A DNA stretch of 64,000 bases from Caldilineaceae bacterium. GTDB taxonomy: Bacteria > Chloroflexota > Anaerolineae > Caldilineales > Caldilineaceae. Position 1 is the first letter of the stretch, and each line of letters opens with the position of its first letter. Positions 1-10,130 of this stretch are shown piece by piece. Under the pieces are notes generated by a model. It made no database searches and was not told where the DNA came from. It saw only the letters and a program-made list of their open reading frames with translations. The translations under genes and the position numbers were made by a program. The DNA is taken from the NCBI GenBank assembly GCA_026645575.1, contig JAPKMW010000049.1:11180-75179 (forward strand). The letters run 5' to 3'.

Positions 1-700
1 CATAGAAGGTGCCACGAATGGAAACGCCAGCGGCCCGTTCGGGGAAGGTGTCGCCGATCATTTGGTCGCGCAGGGTAGCCCAGTCGGTGTCGGAATGAAT
101 CAACAGCAGGACGATGCGGTGCGACGGCTCGGTAAAGTGGGCCAGTTGCGCCGGGTGGAAGCCGTTAATCAGGATGAACTTTTCGTTGTTGAGTTCGTAG
201 GCTTGTACATAGAAGCCGCTGCGAATCTTCATCGACTTTTTGGTGAACCAGAGTTCGTCGAGCTTGGCGGGGGTGAAGCTGGTGTGGCTGGCAAGAAATT
301 CGTGACCGCCATATAGTTTGTAGTCAGCAGCCGCGACGCCTAAGGTGTCATAAATCTTCTGGCGATCTTCGGCGCTGAGTGCTTGCGAAGCGGTGCGCGA
401 GAGGACGTTGATGGTGCCATAGTGGCGATCCATGCACTTTTGCGCTTCCAGCGCCTGCCCGCCAACGATAACGGCGCCGGCAACTTCGGCGTTAAAGTCC
501 TGCAATTTCTGAAAGATCATGTCGAGCGAGTTTTGGATCGCGGTTGGGTTGCCGTTGTTGAAAATTTCCGGCTTGAGAAACATGAGCAGCTCATTTTGGC
601 GACTAGTCTGGCCGATGGCCGGCGCTTGCAGGGCGGCGAGGTTATCGCAACCGGCAACTTCGGCGGCAATTTGCGCTTTTAAGGCAGCATTCGTTTGCAT
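1..700 (-). CDS. partial protein with NDK-like C-terminal segment
   Basis: The frame is open from an ATG at 700 to the window edge, at least 233 residues, so the 3' end is missing. AAAGGG lies seven bases before the ATG. The N-terminal two thirds (about residues 1-170) match nothing I recognise. The last visible part reads like the C-terminal core of a nucleoside-diphosphate kinase: a hydrophobic strand ending LLLIHSDTDW, then a helix and the loop AAGVSIRGTFY, which resembles the NDK loop that ends SIRG or TIRG before the active-site histidine. That histidine would lie outside the window. No signal peptide or membrane segment is visible. The NDK relationship is inference from a short stretch; a different ferredoxin-like protein is possible. 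Confidence 0.6.
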   Translation of the reverse strand, partial: MQTNAALKAQIAAEVAGCDNLAALQAPAIGQTSRQNELLMFLKPEIFNNGNPTAIQNSLDMIFQKLQDFNAEVAGAVIVGGQALEAQKCMDRHYGTINVLSRTASQALSAEDRQKIYDTLGVAAADYKLYGGHEFLASHTSFTPAKLDELWFTKKSMKIRSGFYVQAYELNNEKFILINGFHPAQLAHFTEPSHRIVLLLIHSDTDWATLRDQMIGDTFPERAAGVSIRGTFY

Positions 701-762
701 GAAGTAACCCTTTCGTGATATTTCATTATCGTTCAAAAGTAAAATAAATTTTTTAAGTCGTC

Positions 763-852
763 AGTCCGTAGTCCAGAGTCCGTAGTCCAGAGTCCTGAGT
801 CAAGCGTAGCTTGCGACTACGACTTGGGACTGCGGACTCTGGACTATGGACT
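763..852. repeat. inverted repeat, AGTCCGTAGTCC family
   Basis: Copies of the word AGTCCGTAGTCCAGAGTCC on the left are mirrored by GGACTCTGGACTATGGACT on the right, so the stretch can fold into one long imperfect hairpin. The same word family recurs near 39312-39433, 56631-56744 and 63115-63150. It lies between two divergent genes, so it is not simply a terminator. Confidence 0.85.
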
Positions 853-911
853 ATAGATTATAGCAGCAACCCAGAGCATTTCAGAATCGAAATCAGGGCA
901 AAAGTAACTTT

Positions 912-1778
912 ATGTCGGTGCAACTGCCCCAATCGGAAGCAAAGCTTTATAGTTTGGTGGATCGGCTCCTCGCCAAGACGCCGAACGCGATCAGCGCGCA
1001 TGTCGCCTTGCATGTCCAGACATTGGGCGGCTTTCGTGTTTGGCACCAGGGCGTCGAGGTGCCGACCACGGCGTGGGGACGGGAAAAGGCGATTCACCTC
1101 TTTCAGTTCTTCATCACCGTGCGCCGCCAATATGTCCACAAAGAGCAGATCATGGATCGCCTGTGGCCGGATCTGGATATTGACAAAGGGGATCGCGACT
1201 TCAAGGTTGCACTCAACTCGATCAACCGGGCACTGGAACCAACGCGCGAGCCGCGCAGTGAGCCGCTCTTTGTCAGGCGCTATGGACTGGCCTATGGGCT
1301 GGATTTTGAAAATGTCTGGCTGGACACCGAAGCAATGGAACTGCTCATTAGCGCCGGCAACCAGGCAACATTGGGGCCAACCCCAAATGCTGACTTTGCC
1401 ACTGCCTGTTACGAAGCCGCCGTGCAACTCTATCATGGCGACTACTTGCCGGAGCGGCGTTACGAAGATTGGACCAGCGCCGAGCGCGAACGGTTACAAT
1501 TGCTGGCGCTCAACACTATGACCACGCTGGCCGAGTTACTTTTGAAAAAAATGCCGTTGGAGAGCATTCGGTTAACGCAACGGGTACTGAGTATTGACCC
1601 GGTCTGGGAAGATGCCTATCGCATTCAGATGCGCGCCTTTGCCGCCCAACGCAATCGACCAATGGCCTTGCGCACCTACCAACGGTGTACGGAAGTACTG
1701 GCCGAAGAGTTCGGCGTCGATCCGCTGCCGGAGACGAGCGAGCTTTATGACCAAATTCTCAATGATGAGCTTGAGTAG
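912..1778 (+). CDS. SARP/BTAD-type transcriptional regulator
   Basis: A 288-residue cytoplasmic regulator of the BTAD (bacterial transcriptional activator domain) class. Residues about 35-130 form the OmpR-like winged helix that opens many such proteins (LHVQTLGGFRVWHQG, then WGREKAIHLFQFF and the recognition segment with HKEQIMDRLWPD). Residues about 165-285 are the TPR-like BTAD part (YHGDYLPERRYEDW, ERERLQ, DPVWEDAYRIQMRA, ending EEFGVDPLPETSELY). It lacks the ATPase and long TPR regions of larger family members, so it is a short SARP. No target is apparent. It runs away from the partial gene on its left, with an inverted repeat in the divergent spacer. No strong ribosome-binding site precedes the ATG. 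Confidence 0.85.
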   Translation: MSVQLPQSEAKLYSLVDRLLAKTPNAISAHVALHVQTLGGFRVWHQGVEVPTTAWGREKAIHLFQFFITVRRQYVHKEQIMDRLWPDLDIDKGDRDFKVALNSINRALEPTREPRSEPLFVRRYGLAYGLDFENVWLDTEAMELLISAGNQATLGPTPNADFATACYEAAVQLYHGDYLPERRYEDWTSAERERLQLLALNTMTTLAELLLKKMPLESIRLTQRVLSIDPVWEDAYRIQMRAFAAQRNRPMALRTYQRCTEVLAEEFGVDPLPETSELYDQILNDELE

Positions 1779-1937
1779 GGTGATATTGGGGATTGGATAT
1801 TTAGCCTGATAGATCAACATTTTAGTATCCCATATCCAATACCTGCTATCTTGCAACTAGGCTGTAATCGCAATAGGTATGCTGGAAAGACCCATTGTGG
1901 ATTGCTTATTTGAAGCGCTGATAAAGGAAAAGTCACG

Positions 1938-2492
1938 ATGAAAGGCCAACGCGATACGGCTTCATTTGTTCTGCGCTTTACGCAGGATCTCTGGCGCGAC
2001 CAGAGCGGGGAACCGCACCTGGAATGGCGCGGCCAGGTGCGCCGCGTGCAGGACGGCGAGGAGATGCGCTTCACCGATCTGGCCGAGGCGATGAATTTTA
2101 TCCAGGAGTCGTTGCTGAAGGTGACGATGAATGCCGTACCCAAGGAAGATAAACAGTACCAGGACAAGGCCGTGCGCCAAAGTTTGAAGCTATGGGAAAA
2201 GTTTGCAGAAAATTACACCAGCATGATGGTGGACGCCATGCAACAGACCATGAAACAGTCCGAAAGTTTCCAACGCCAGATGAACGAAGCGGTCGAGCAG
2301 GTGATGAAACCGTGGTGGCTTATGGGCTTCCCCACACCCAGCGCCCCTAAAGCCAAAGAGAGCGAAGCCGCAGCCTCTTCTGCTGCCACCCAAACCCAAA
2401 TCCTCCAAACCCTCGCCGCCCTCCAAGCCCAGATCAGCGCCCTGAGTGACAAGGTGAGCGATTTAGAGACACAATTGCGAGAGAAGGTTTAA
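1938..2492 (+). CDS. hypothetical coiled-coil protein, phasin-like
   Basis: A 184-residue soluble protein with no signal peptide. Residues 1-60 form a compact N-terminal region (FVLRFTQDLW, LEWRGQVRRVQDGEEMRF). Residues about 75-130 are a long amphipathic helix rich in Met, Gln and Glu. An Ala/Ser/Pro linker (about 135-155) follows, then a C-terminal coiled coil (LAALQAQISALSDKVSDLETQL). The helix-linker-coil layout resembles phasins and PhaE-type granule proteins, but no PHA synthase is in the window, so this is only a structural analogy. The start has AAGGAAAAG about five bases upstream. It converges on the ccm operon, with a two-way hairpin between. Confidence 0.7.
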   Translation: MKGQRDTASFVLRFTQDLWRDQSGEPHLEWRGQVRRVQDGEEMRFTDLAEAMNFIQESLLKVTMNAVPKEDKQYQDKAVRQSLKLWEKFAENYTSMMVDAMQQTMKQSESFQRQMNEAVEQVMKPWWLMGFPTPSAPKAKESEAAASSAATQTQILQTLAALQAQISALSDKVSDLETQLREKV

Positions 2493-2504
2493 CAAGCAGC
2501 CCAC

Positions 2505-2588
2505 TTTTGTCCCGTAGGAACGGCTGAGTTTAGGGGCGAAAAATTTGATGATTTCCCTCCTAAACTCAATCGTCCCTACGGGACAAAA
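2505..2588. terminator. bidirectional hairpin terminator
   Basis: Arms at 2505-2534 and 2559-2588 are complementary with few mismatches. The stem is flanked by A-run and T-run sequence (TTTTGTCCCGTAGG opposite CCTACGGGACAAAA), so it could work on both strands. It lies between two convergent genes. The same arm sequence recurs at 11862-11933. Confidence 0.75.
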
Positions 2589-2611
2589 ACGATGGCGGTG
2601 TTTACGTTGTA

Positions 2612-3148
2612 TTAGCCGCCTGATTTTTCAACCGCAACTGCCACAGTCCCCGCAGTCACCGACGCGCCGCAGTTGGCGCAGAACTTGAAGCTTGTATCTA
2701 GACGAGCGCCACACTGAGTACAAAAGTGTGTAGCGCCGGCAGCCGTGGCGACAGGTTGCATGACCGGCGCACTGACAGGTTTCGCTGGCGTTGACGCCGG
2801 CCTTGCCTGCCGCCGTTGTGCAATCTCCGCTTCCAATTGTTCATCCAGCGCTGCGCTCAATGGCGTAATCTGTTCCAATTGTTGGAGCAGAGTAATCGCC
2901 TGCCGGCGCAGACGCTCATTCAACCGCTGATAATCGGCGGCGTCAATTTTACCCACCTGATGGTCAAATTCCAACTCTTTGATCGCCCGCAAGGCGCTAT
3001 CTTTGCGCGCCAGCAGATCGGCGAATCGGTCATCCTCCACCTGTAAGAGCGGTGGTTGTTTGGCGACTAAGGGGCCAATTACATAGAAGAGCGCCGCCAG
3101 CGAGACGAGTAGCGCCAAAATCAACGTAATCCAAAGCGTAGCATCCAT
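2612..3148 (-). CDS. CcmI-like membrane protein with zinc ribbon
   Basis: A 178-residue protein with one N-terminal membrane segment (about residues 5-27), a helical region with the pattern LARKDSALRAIKELEFDHQVGKIDAADYQRL, typical of small CcmI-like or CcmH-neighbour proteins, a Pro/Ala-rich linker, and a C-terminal zinc ribbon with two Cys pairs (FCTQCGARLD and FCANCG). It is the last gene of the leftward ccm set, 56 bases after ccmF, so a part in cytochrome c assembly is likely, for example chaperoning apocytochromes. The helical module resembles the tail of the diheme cytochrome at 17084-19009. Full CcmI has a periplasmic TPR domain, which is absent here. Confidence 0.75.
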   Translation of the reverse strand: MDATLWITLILALLVSLAALFYVIGPLVAKQPPLLQVEDDRFADLLARKDSALRAIKELEFDHQVGKIDAADYQRLNERLRRQAITLLQQLEQITPLSAALDEQLEAEIAQRRQARPASTPAKPVSAPVMQPVATAAGATHFCTQCGARLDTSFKFCANCGASVTAGTVAVAVEKSGG

Positions 3149-3204
3149 GAAAAATTCCGATCAGAATGGTGAATTGTCAATGGAAAATCGACAATTGTTA
3201 ATGC

Positions 3205-5271
<2,067 letters not shown>

Positions 5272-5374
5272 AGGTTTGCCCTTTTTGACGAACGGAAACT
5301 TAGCATCAAGACTCGTAGCCGCTGCTTGTAGCTGCGGGGCGCTGCCTAACCATCATCAATTGCACAAGAGATTG

Positions 5375-5959
5375 TTAAGGTCGAATTTTATCCAACGCTT
5401 CGGCAAATTGCGCTTCATTCACAATCGGCCCGATCACCATGTGGGCAATCTTCCCATCGGGGTCAATAAAGAAGGTCTCCGGCACCCCTTTGATGCCATA
5501 GCGCCGCGCCGCCTGGCTTTGTAGATCGGGGCCGTTGGGATAGGTCACATCATATTCGGCCAGATAGGCTTTGGCCGCCGGTTCTTGATCCAGATAATCC
5601 AGGCCGATGAAGACGATGCCATTCTCCTTCTCCTGGCGCCAGGTTGCTTCCAGTAACGCCGCCTCGGCGCGACAGGGGTCGCACCAACTGGCCCAGAAGT
5701 TGAGGACTACCCCCTGGCCGCGCAAATCCTCCAGGCTGATCTCTTCCCCCTCAAAGGTGGTAAAGACAAAGGGAGGCGCTATCCCCGCGGCGCGGTGTTC
5801 CGAGGTATTGGTCTCGTACAGACGCACCCCCAAGAAGAGCAGAAAGACCACCGGCACAGCAATAAAGAAAAGTCGCCACAGCGCCACTGTGCGCGACGAT
5901 GGCGGCGCCGGGGCCACCTCCGCCGGTGCTGGGATGGGTTGTTCAGTTAACTCAGCCAT
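5375..5959 (-). CDS. ccmG: thiol:disulfide interchange protein CcmG/DsbE (TlpA-like)
   Basis: A 194-residue thioredoxin-fold protein anchored by one N-terminal helix (about residues 27-47), with the redox motif [12 protein letters not shown] at about residues 90-101 and the cis-Pro loop [12 protein letters not shown] near 155-166. In system I biogenesis this protein keeps the CXXCH cysteines of apocytochromes, or CcmH, reduced before heme attachment. Its start overlaps the end of ccmH by eight bases, which indicates translational coupling. ccmF follows after about 100 bases. Confidence 0.93.
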   Translation of the reverse strand: MAELTEQPIPAPAEVAPAPPSSRTVALWRLFFIAVPVVFLLFLGVRLYETNTSEHRAAGIAPPFVFTTFEGEEISLEDLRGQGVVLNFWASWCDPCRAEAALLEATWRQEKENGIVFIGLDYLDQEPAAKAYLAEYDVTYPNGPDLQSQAARRYGIKGVPETFFIDPDGKIAHMVIGPIVNEAQFAEALDKIRP

Positions 5960-6491
5960 AGCGTTTCAACTCCTCGGCTAATTGACGACCGTACTCATCT
6001 TCCGGGGCAGCAGTAGGCGCGGGTGCAGACGTTGTCGCCACTGGCGCTGGTTTACGCACCATGCGGCGCATCGTATTCCACAAAAAGTAACCGCCAATCG
6101 CTAACACAACAAAAGGGAGTACCCATGCAATCCAGAAACGATCCCACGGCGGTTCGCCTAACACTTGCGGACCATACTGCGCGACAAAATAGTCGCGGAT
6201 CGATTCGGTGTTTTCGCCTTCTGACAATTTAATCGCGATCACATCTTTCATCTGCTCACAAGCTTTGAGTTCACACGCATCCAGTCGCACACCGCTACAG
6301 AGCGGACACCAAATTTCGCTTGCCACCGCGTTCACTTCATCCGCGCTCACATTGGTCGGCGCCGTTTGGGTGGGGGTGCTTTCCTGGGCATAGAGGGTCG
6401 GCGCCAGGAACAGCCCCAACGCAATGGCAATCACGCCGGCCAACAGGGTGCAGCATAGGTGTGGGAAGCTTTTCGCTAATGATTTTGACAT
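5952..6491 (-). CDS. ccmH: cytochrome c maturation protein CcmH
   Basis: A protein of about 179 residues: signal peptide (cleavage near LYAQ), a CcmH domain at about residues 45-105 with the redox pair in [13 protein letters not shown], two more cysteines just after, and [10 protein letters not shown], then one membrane helix (about 115-135) and a short C-terminal tail. Typical CcmH has LRCxxCQ. The [10 protein letters not shown] form lets the second pair (DAC..KAC) add redox centres. An upstream ATG at 6497 is possible, but AGAAAGAG sits better before the ATG at 6491. It is the first gene of the leftward ccmH-ccmG-ccmF set. Confidence 0.9.
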   Translation of the reverse strand: MSKSLAKSFPHLCCTLLAGVIAIALGLFLAPTLYAQESTPTQTAPTNVSADEVNAVASEIWCPLCSGVRLDACELKACEQMKDVIAIKLSEGENTESIRDYFVAQYGPQVLGEPPWDRFWIAWVLPFVVLAIGGYFLWNTMRRMVRKPAPVATTSAPAPTAAPEDEYGRQLAEELKRYG

Positions 6492-6695
6492 GTACATCTC
6501 TTTCTGACCATCCAGGGTATCACGAATAATGAATGATCAACAGTGAACAATTGACTATTCGTGGCGCTGATGGCGCACACTCGTTGGCGGCTATTATACC
6601 ACACCACCATGCGGAATCTGTAACCGATGAACGCAGTTTTCACAAGGAAGCTAATGGGCCAACGCCGACAAAGATGAGAGTTCCATGAGAAAGAA

Positions 6696-6801
6696 GAAAA
6701 CCAGGCGTCCCTCCCAACCTGGTTTTCAGGGTTACTCATCGTAAATTGTAGTAAAGACTTTAGTCTTTCTTTAGGGGACAAAGACTAAAGTCTTTACTAC
6801 A
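6696..6801 (-). terminator. two hairpins after the decaheme gene
   Basis: Two stems follow the decaheme stop codon. The first met in transcription is 6747-6801, a near-perfect hairpin of the TAGTAAAGACTTTAGTC family. The second is 6696-6727 (GAAAACCAGG paired with CCTGGTTTTC), followed on the minus strand by a T-rich run (TTTTCTTCTTTCTC), a good intrinsic terminator. The rest of the 6492-6807 spacer holds only T-rich sequence and, presumably, the ccmH promoter. Confidence 0.7.
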
Positions 6802-6807
6802 TTTCCA

Positions 6808-8949
6808 CTACGGACGCATCATCGCACTCACGTCACCGCCGATGTCCTCGATGCTGTCATAGAGCACTTGGAGGATGTAAGGGGCGTTGTGGGTGAAGGC
6901 GCCAGGGTCCTTTTGCACATACTGATAGTTGTAGGCCGCGCGCAACAGCCGTGGGGTCCAGGTGTTGAAGCGGTTGTCGCTATTGACCTCATCTTCGTCA
7001 GCCGTACCATTACCATTGGTGTCAATGAAGAAGTACGGATAGGCATGAGCATCATAGGTAATACCGGCGCCAGCCGTTTCGGTGGCATAGGCTTGCATCG
7101 CCGCATAGAGCGTCTCTTGCATGGTGGCGATTTCGTCAGCAACACCTTCGTCGGTATCGCCGTCGCCGTCCCAGTCATCGAAGTAGTAGCGCACAGCGGT
7201 GATGTCTTCAGGTGCTTGCACTTCTTCGTGACATTCGGTGCAGCTTTCCCAGTCCACCTGCAAGCTGTGGGCGCCGTGGCAGTCGGTGCAGCCGTTGGCG
7301 TCCGAGTGATCGAAGAAGCCGGCATATTCTTTGCCCTCATACTCGTAGGCGCCCTTGGCTTCGGTGCCAAAGCGGGTAGCCCCAGCCGCAAAGTAATGGA
7401 CATTGAGGAAGCGCAAGCTTTCGGACACGGTGTCAGCCTCGGCGTCGCCGATCAGCCGATTGACGCTGACGGTGGATTCACGCCCTTGGTGACAGTTGAG
7501 ACAGAGGCCACTGTTCTCGTCGGGGGCCGCAACGGTCGCGCCGCTGGGGAATTTGACTTCTTCCACCGTGTAGCGGGTGAACTCTTGCAGGTCATTGTGA
7601 CAGGTTGTACATTGCATCCCATTGGACGGCGGCTGTGAAATCACCGTACCTTCGGACAGGAACATGGGCAACCCGCCAGATGAGTGACACTTGGCGCAAG
7701 AACCTGGCACTGCCCCGTCGGCATCCCAGTGACGGAACGCTTCTTCCGAACCGGCAAAGTGACCATTGTCGATACGATGGACATTGGTGAGATCGACCGG
7801 TTCCGCCAAGGCGGTATTGAGATCGGTCACCGAGTCGACCATCAACTGAATGATATACTTGCCGCCGTGGGCATAGGCGCCGGGGTCTTTCAACGAGGTT
7901 TGATAGTTGTAAGCCGCCTTGAGTAAGCGTGCGCTCCACGCATTAAAGCGGTTGTCCCCATTCACCTCGTCGGTGTCAGCCGTGCCGTTGCCGTTGGTGT
8001 CGATGAAGAAGTAGGGGTGACTGGCGGCGTCGTAGGCAATCGCCGTACCGGCAACATCGCCGGCATAGGACTGAATGGCCTGATAGAGCAGCTCACGCAC
8101 CCCCTCCAACTCATAGTACATGCCCTCTTCCATATCGCCGTCACCGTCGTAATCAACTTCGGAACCGGCCATACGGACATTGCGGAGGTCTTCGACCGCA
8201 GCCACGCCTTCATGACAGTCGGCGCAGGCTTCGACCTTGACTTCCAGTGTGTGCGAATTGTGGCACTCGATACAGGTGTCAAACTCGGCCACATGGGCAA
8301 AGTTGGCATCGTAGCTGTTGCCATCATACTCATAGCCGCCCTTGGCCAGGGTGCCGTATTTGGTGACTGCGGCTGCATAGTAGTGGATGTTGAGGAAGTT
8401 CAGATCCGCACTGGCGGTGTCTGCATCCGCTAAAGCAGCTTTTTCAATCGCCGCATCGACACTGACTTTGGACTGTCGCCCCTGATGACACTCAACACAG
8501 CGCCCTTCATCGCCCAACCCGGTTAGTTCCAGACCGGAAGGCATGACGACGCTGGTCTTGCTCTGGTTGACACTGTTGTGACAGGCCACACATTCGACGA
8601 CCGAACCGATGGGGGCTGGGGCATCCACGGCGCCTGCCGCACTGCCATCAACGCCCAGAAAATCGAGATGTCCTGGTGTGCTGTGACACTTAGCACAGCT
8701 TTCAGGCACCTCGGCGGGATCTTCCTCATTCCAATGAATGAACGCTTCTGCGGCAAAATCGGCATGAGGTGAAGAAACCCAATCGGACAAGAATGGAATA
8801 GTCAACGTTTCTGTAATTGGCTTGGTATCGCTTGTGGTCTGGGTTGCTACAATTTGTTGCTCAACCGGCTCAGCGGCCAGGGCCGCCTGCGCCGTCATCA
8901 CAACCAGTAACACCACCAGCAGACAAGCGAGAGGAATGACTCGTTTCAT
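6808..8949 (-). CDS. secreted decaheme cytochrome c, internally duplicated
   Basis: A 713-residue exported protein: signal peptide (about 1-27) and ten CXXCH heme sites in two blocks of five (about 84-255 and 412-585). The two halves repeat each other, with heme order CAKCH, a CxxCHN site, CxxCHQGR, a CxxCH(N/G)xH site and CxxCHE, then a helical region (YDAxxxPYFFIDTNGNGTAD and RLLxAAYNYQ). Each half also carries two Asp-rich loops (DYDGDGDMEE and DTNGNGTADTDE near 264 and 313; similar ones near 591 and 641) that look like EF-hand calcium sites. No C-terminal anchor is visible, so it may be periplasmic or outer-surface. The ATG at 8949 has GGGAGG nine bases upstream. It ends the leftward cytochrome series and is separated from the cytochrome b gene by a structured leader. 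Confidence 0.9.
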   Translation of the reverse strand: MKRVIPLACLLVVLLVVMTAQAALAAEPVEQQIVATQTTSDTKPITETLTIPFLSDWVSSPHADFAAEAFIHWNEEDPAEVPESCAKCHSTPGHLDFLGVDGSAAGAVDAPAPIGSVVECVACHNSVNQSKTSVVMPSGLELTGLGDEGRCVECHQGRQSKVSVDAAIEKAALADADTASADLNFLNIHYYAAAVTKYGTLAKGGYEYDGNSYDANFAHVAEFDTCIECHNSHTLEVKVEACADCHEGVAAVEDLRNVRMAGSEVDYDGDGDMEEGMYYELEGVRELLYQAIQSYAGDVAGTAIAYDAASHPYFFIDTNGNGTADTDEVNGDNRFNAWSARLLKAAYNYQTSLKDPGAYAHGGKYIIQLMVDSVTDLNTALAEPVDLTNVHRIDNGHFAGSEEAFRHWDADGAVPGSCAKCHSSGGLPMFLSEGTVISQPPSNGMQCTTCHNDLQEFTRYTVEEVKFPSGATVAAPDENSGLCLNCHQGRESTVSVNRLIGDAEADTVSESLRFLNVHYFAAGATRFGTEAKGAYEYEGKEYAGFFDHSDANGCTDCHGAHSLQVDWESCTECHEEVQAPEDITAVRYYFDDWDGDGDTDEGVADEIATMQETLYAAMQAYATETAGAGITYDAHAYPYFFIDTNGNGTADEDEVNSDNRFNTWTPRLLRAAYNYQYVQKDPGAFTHNAPYILQVLYDSIEDIGGDVSAMMRP

Positions 8950-9104
8950 AAAACTATACCTCCCAGTGTTCAAGTGGTTGCTGTTCGCGCCGGCAGGGCG
9001 TGCCCCTCCGCCGACTGAACAAAAGGTGCGGTTGATGGTTCGATAGGCAGACTCCTCTCTACTTCCTCCAATGGGCGTGATCCGGAGAAGGCTTCCGGCA
9101 GGGG

Positions 9105-9225
9105 AAAGCTGTCCGGTTTGCCAGGCCGGGCAGCTTTGATCCTGAATTCCCCCGTGACCACGCTACGGTTAACCGAATATTTGCAGAACGGTGATCCACC
9201 GTTTTGCCCATACGTTTAAGACCGG
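9105..9225 (-). promoter_or_regulatory. structured leader, possible GEMM (c-di-GMP-I/cGAMP) riboswitch
   Basis: Read on the minus strand, GGGCAAAA (9209-9202) is followed by a hairpin ACGGTG/CACCGT, a second GCAAA (starting 9184), a CGGTTAACCG helix and TAGCGTGGTCACGG. GEMM-I riboswitches have GGGCAAAC, a hairpin, ACGCAAAGC, a second hairpin and TAGCGGGGTTACC, with 24 bases between the GCAAA boxes in the V. cholerae Vc2 aptamer against 23 here. A second strong hairpin follows (AAAGCTG 9137-9131 with CAGCTTT 9111-9105). The ATG of the decaheme gene is about 155 bases further on. The P1 stem is weak by eye, so this is tentative. Confidence 0.35.
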
Positions 9226-9242
9226 CGCACACCATAGACGCT

Positions 9243-10130
9243 CTATGGCGACGGGGTTGGCGTGCGAGGGGCCACGAGTTCCGCCGGCTGGCGCGGCACT
9301 GTGGTAATGGCGGTCTGCTCAATGGTGACAAAGAGATAGAGCGCCACCAGCATTGCCACCGAAAGCACCGCCGCCACCGGATAAAAGAGCCGGCGTCGCC
9401 GCTGTAGCACCACCAAATCGGGCGTAGCAGGTGGTGCGCCCGATTCCAATTCGATCAATTCTTGCAGGTGTTCGCTCTTCATCTCATGGTGCGTGATGTA
9501 GCCGGTGAAGATGCTGCGATTAAAATGTTTGATATGAACGTTGTACACATGCCAGGTGACAATCGACAGCACCGCTAACAACGCTTCACCGCCGTGCGCC
9601 GCCTTAGCGGCCGGAATCCAGGCGCCAGGCAAAAACGCCGTGGTGGCAATCGGATTCCAAAGCATGAAGCCGGTCAGCACCATGATCACCGTGCCCCAAA
9701 TCACCGCCCAATATTCGACCTTCTCACCAAAGGTGTAGCGGCCCATGCGCGGCGCGGTTTTGGCAATGCGCAAGTTATAGCCCATGGCATGAAAGCCATC
9801 GACCACATCCTGCCAGCCCGGCATCATCGTCCAGCGCACCCGTAACACGAACACTTTGTAGGAAACAGCCACAATATGGTAGATCGTCTCCAGCATGAGC
9901 AAAATCGCTGCCGTCCGGTGAATGATGCGGATGAACTCAATGCCGCCAAAGAGCCAGATCAGCCAACTTCCCCAGTAGGTGGTCGAATACATCTGGGGCA
10001 AGCCGGTGATGCTCAACACGGTAAAGCTCAAGAGCAAGAGCGCGTGTTCGGTGCGTTGCCGGCCATCAAAGCGCTTGTATTTGGTTGATTGGTTGCCCGG
10101 TGTTTGGTTACTCGTTGTTTGGTTGCTCAT
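9243..10130 (-). CDS. membrane cytochrome b (FdnI/b561-like quinol-linked subunit)
   Basis: A 295-residue integral membrane protein with about five hydrophobic helices. Candidate heme-b ligands are histidines in RTEHALLL (helix 1), IIHRTAA (helix 2), AAHGGEALL and TWHVYNVHIKHF (helix 4). This is the layout of the cytochrome b561/formate dehydrogenase gamma family, which passes quinol electrons to periplasmic partners. Its start overlaps the stop of the 15-heme cytochrome gene by four bases (ATGA), so the two are translated together and are probably one complex. It ends with a helix and a Pro/Thr-rich tail. Confidence 0.88.
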   Translation of the reverse strand: MSNQTTSNQTPGNQSTKYKRFDGRQRTEHALLLLSFTVLSITGLPQMYSTTYWGSWLIWLFGGIEFIRIIHRTAAILLMLETIYHIVAVSYKVFVLRVRWTMMPGWQDVVDGFHAMGYNLRIAKTAPRMGRYTFGEKVEYWAVIWGTVIMVLTGFMLWNPIATTAFLPGAWIPAAKAAHGGEALLAVLSIVTWHVYNVHIKHFNRSIFTGYITHHEMKSEHLQELIELESGAPPATPDLVVLQRRRRLFYPVAAVLSVAMLVALYLFVTIEQTAITTVPRQPAELVAPRTPTPSP

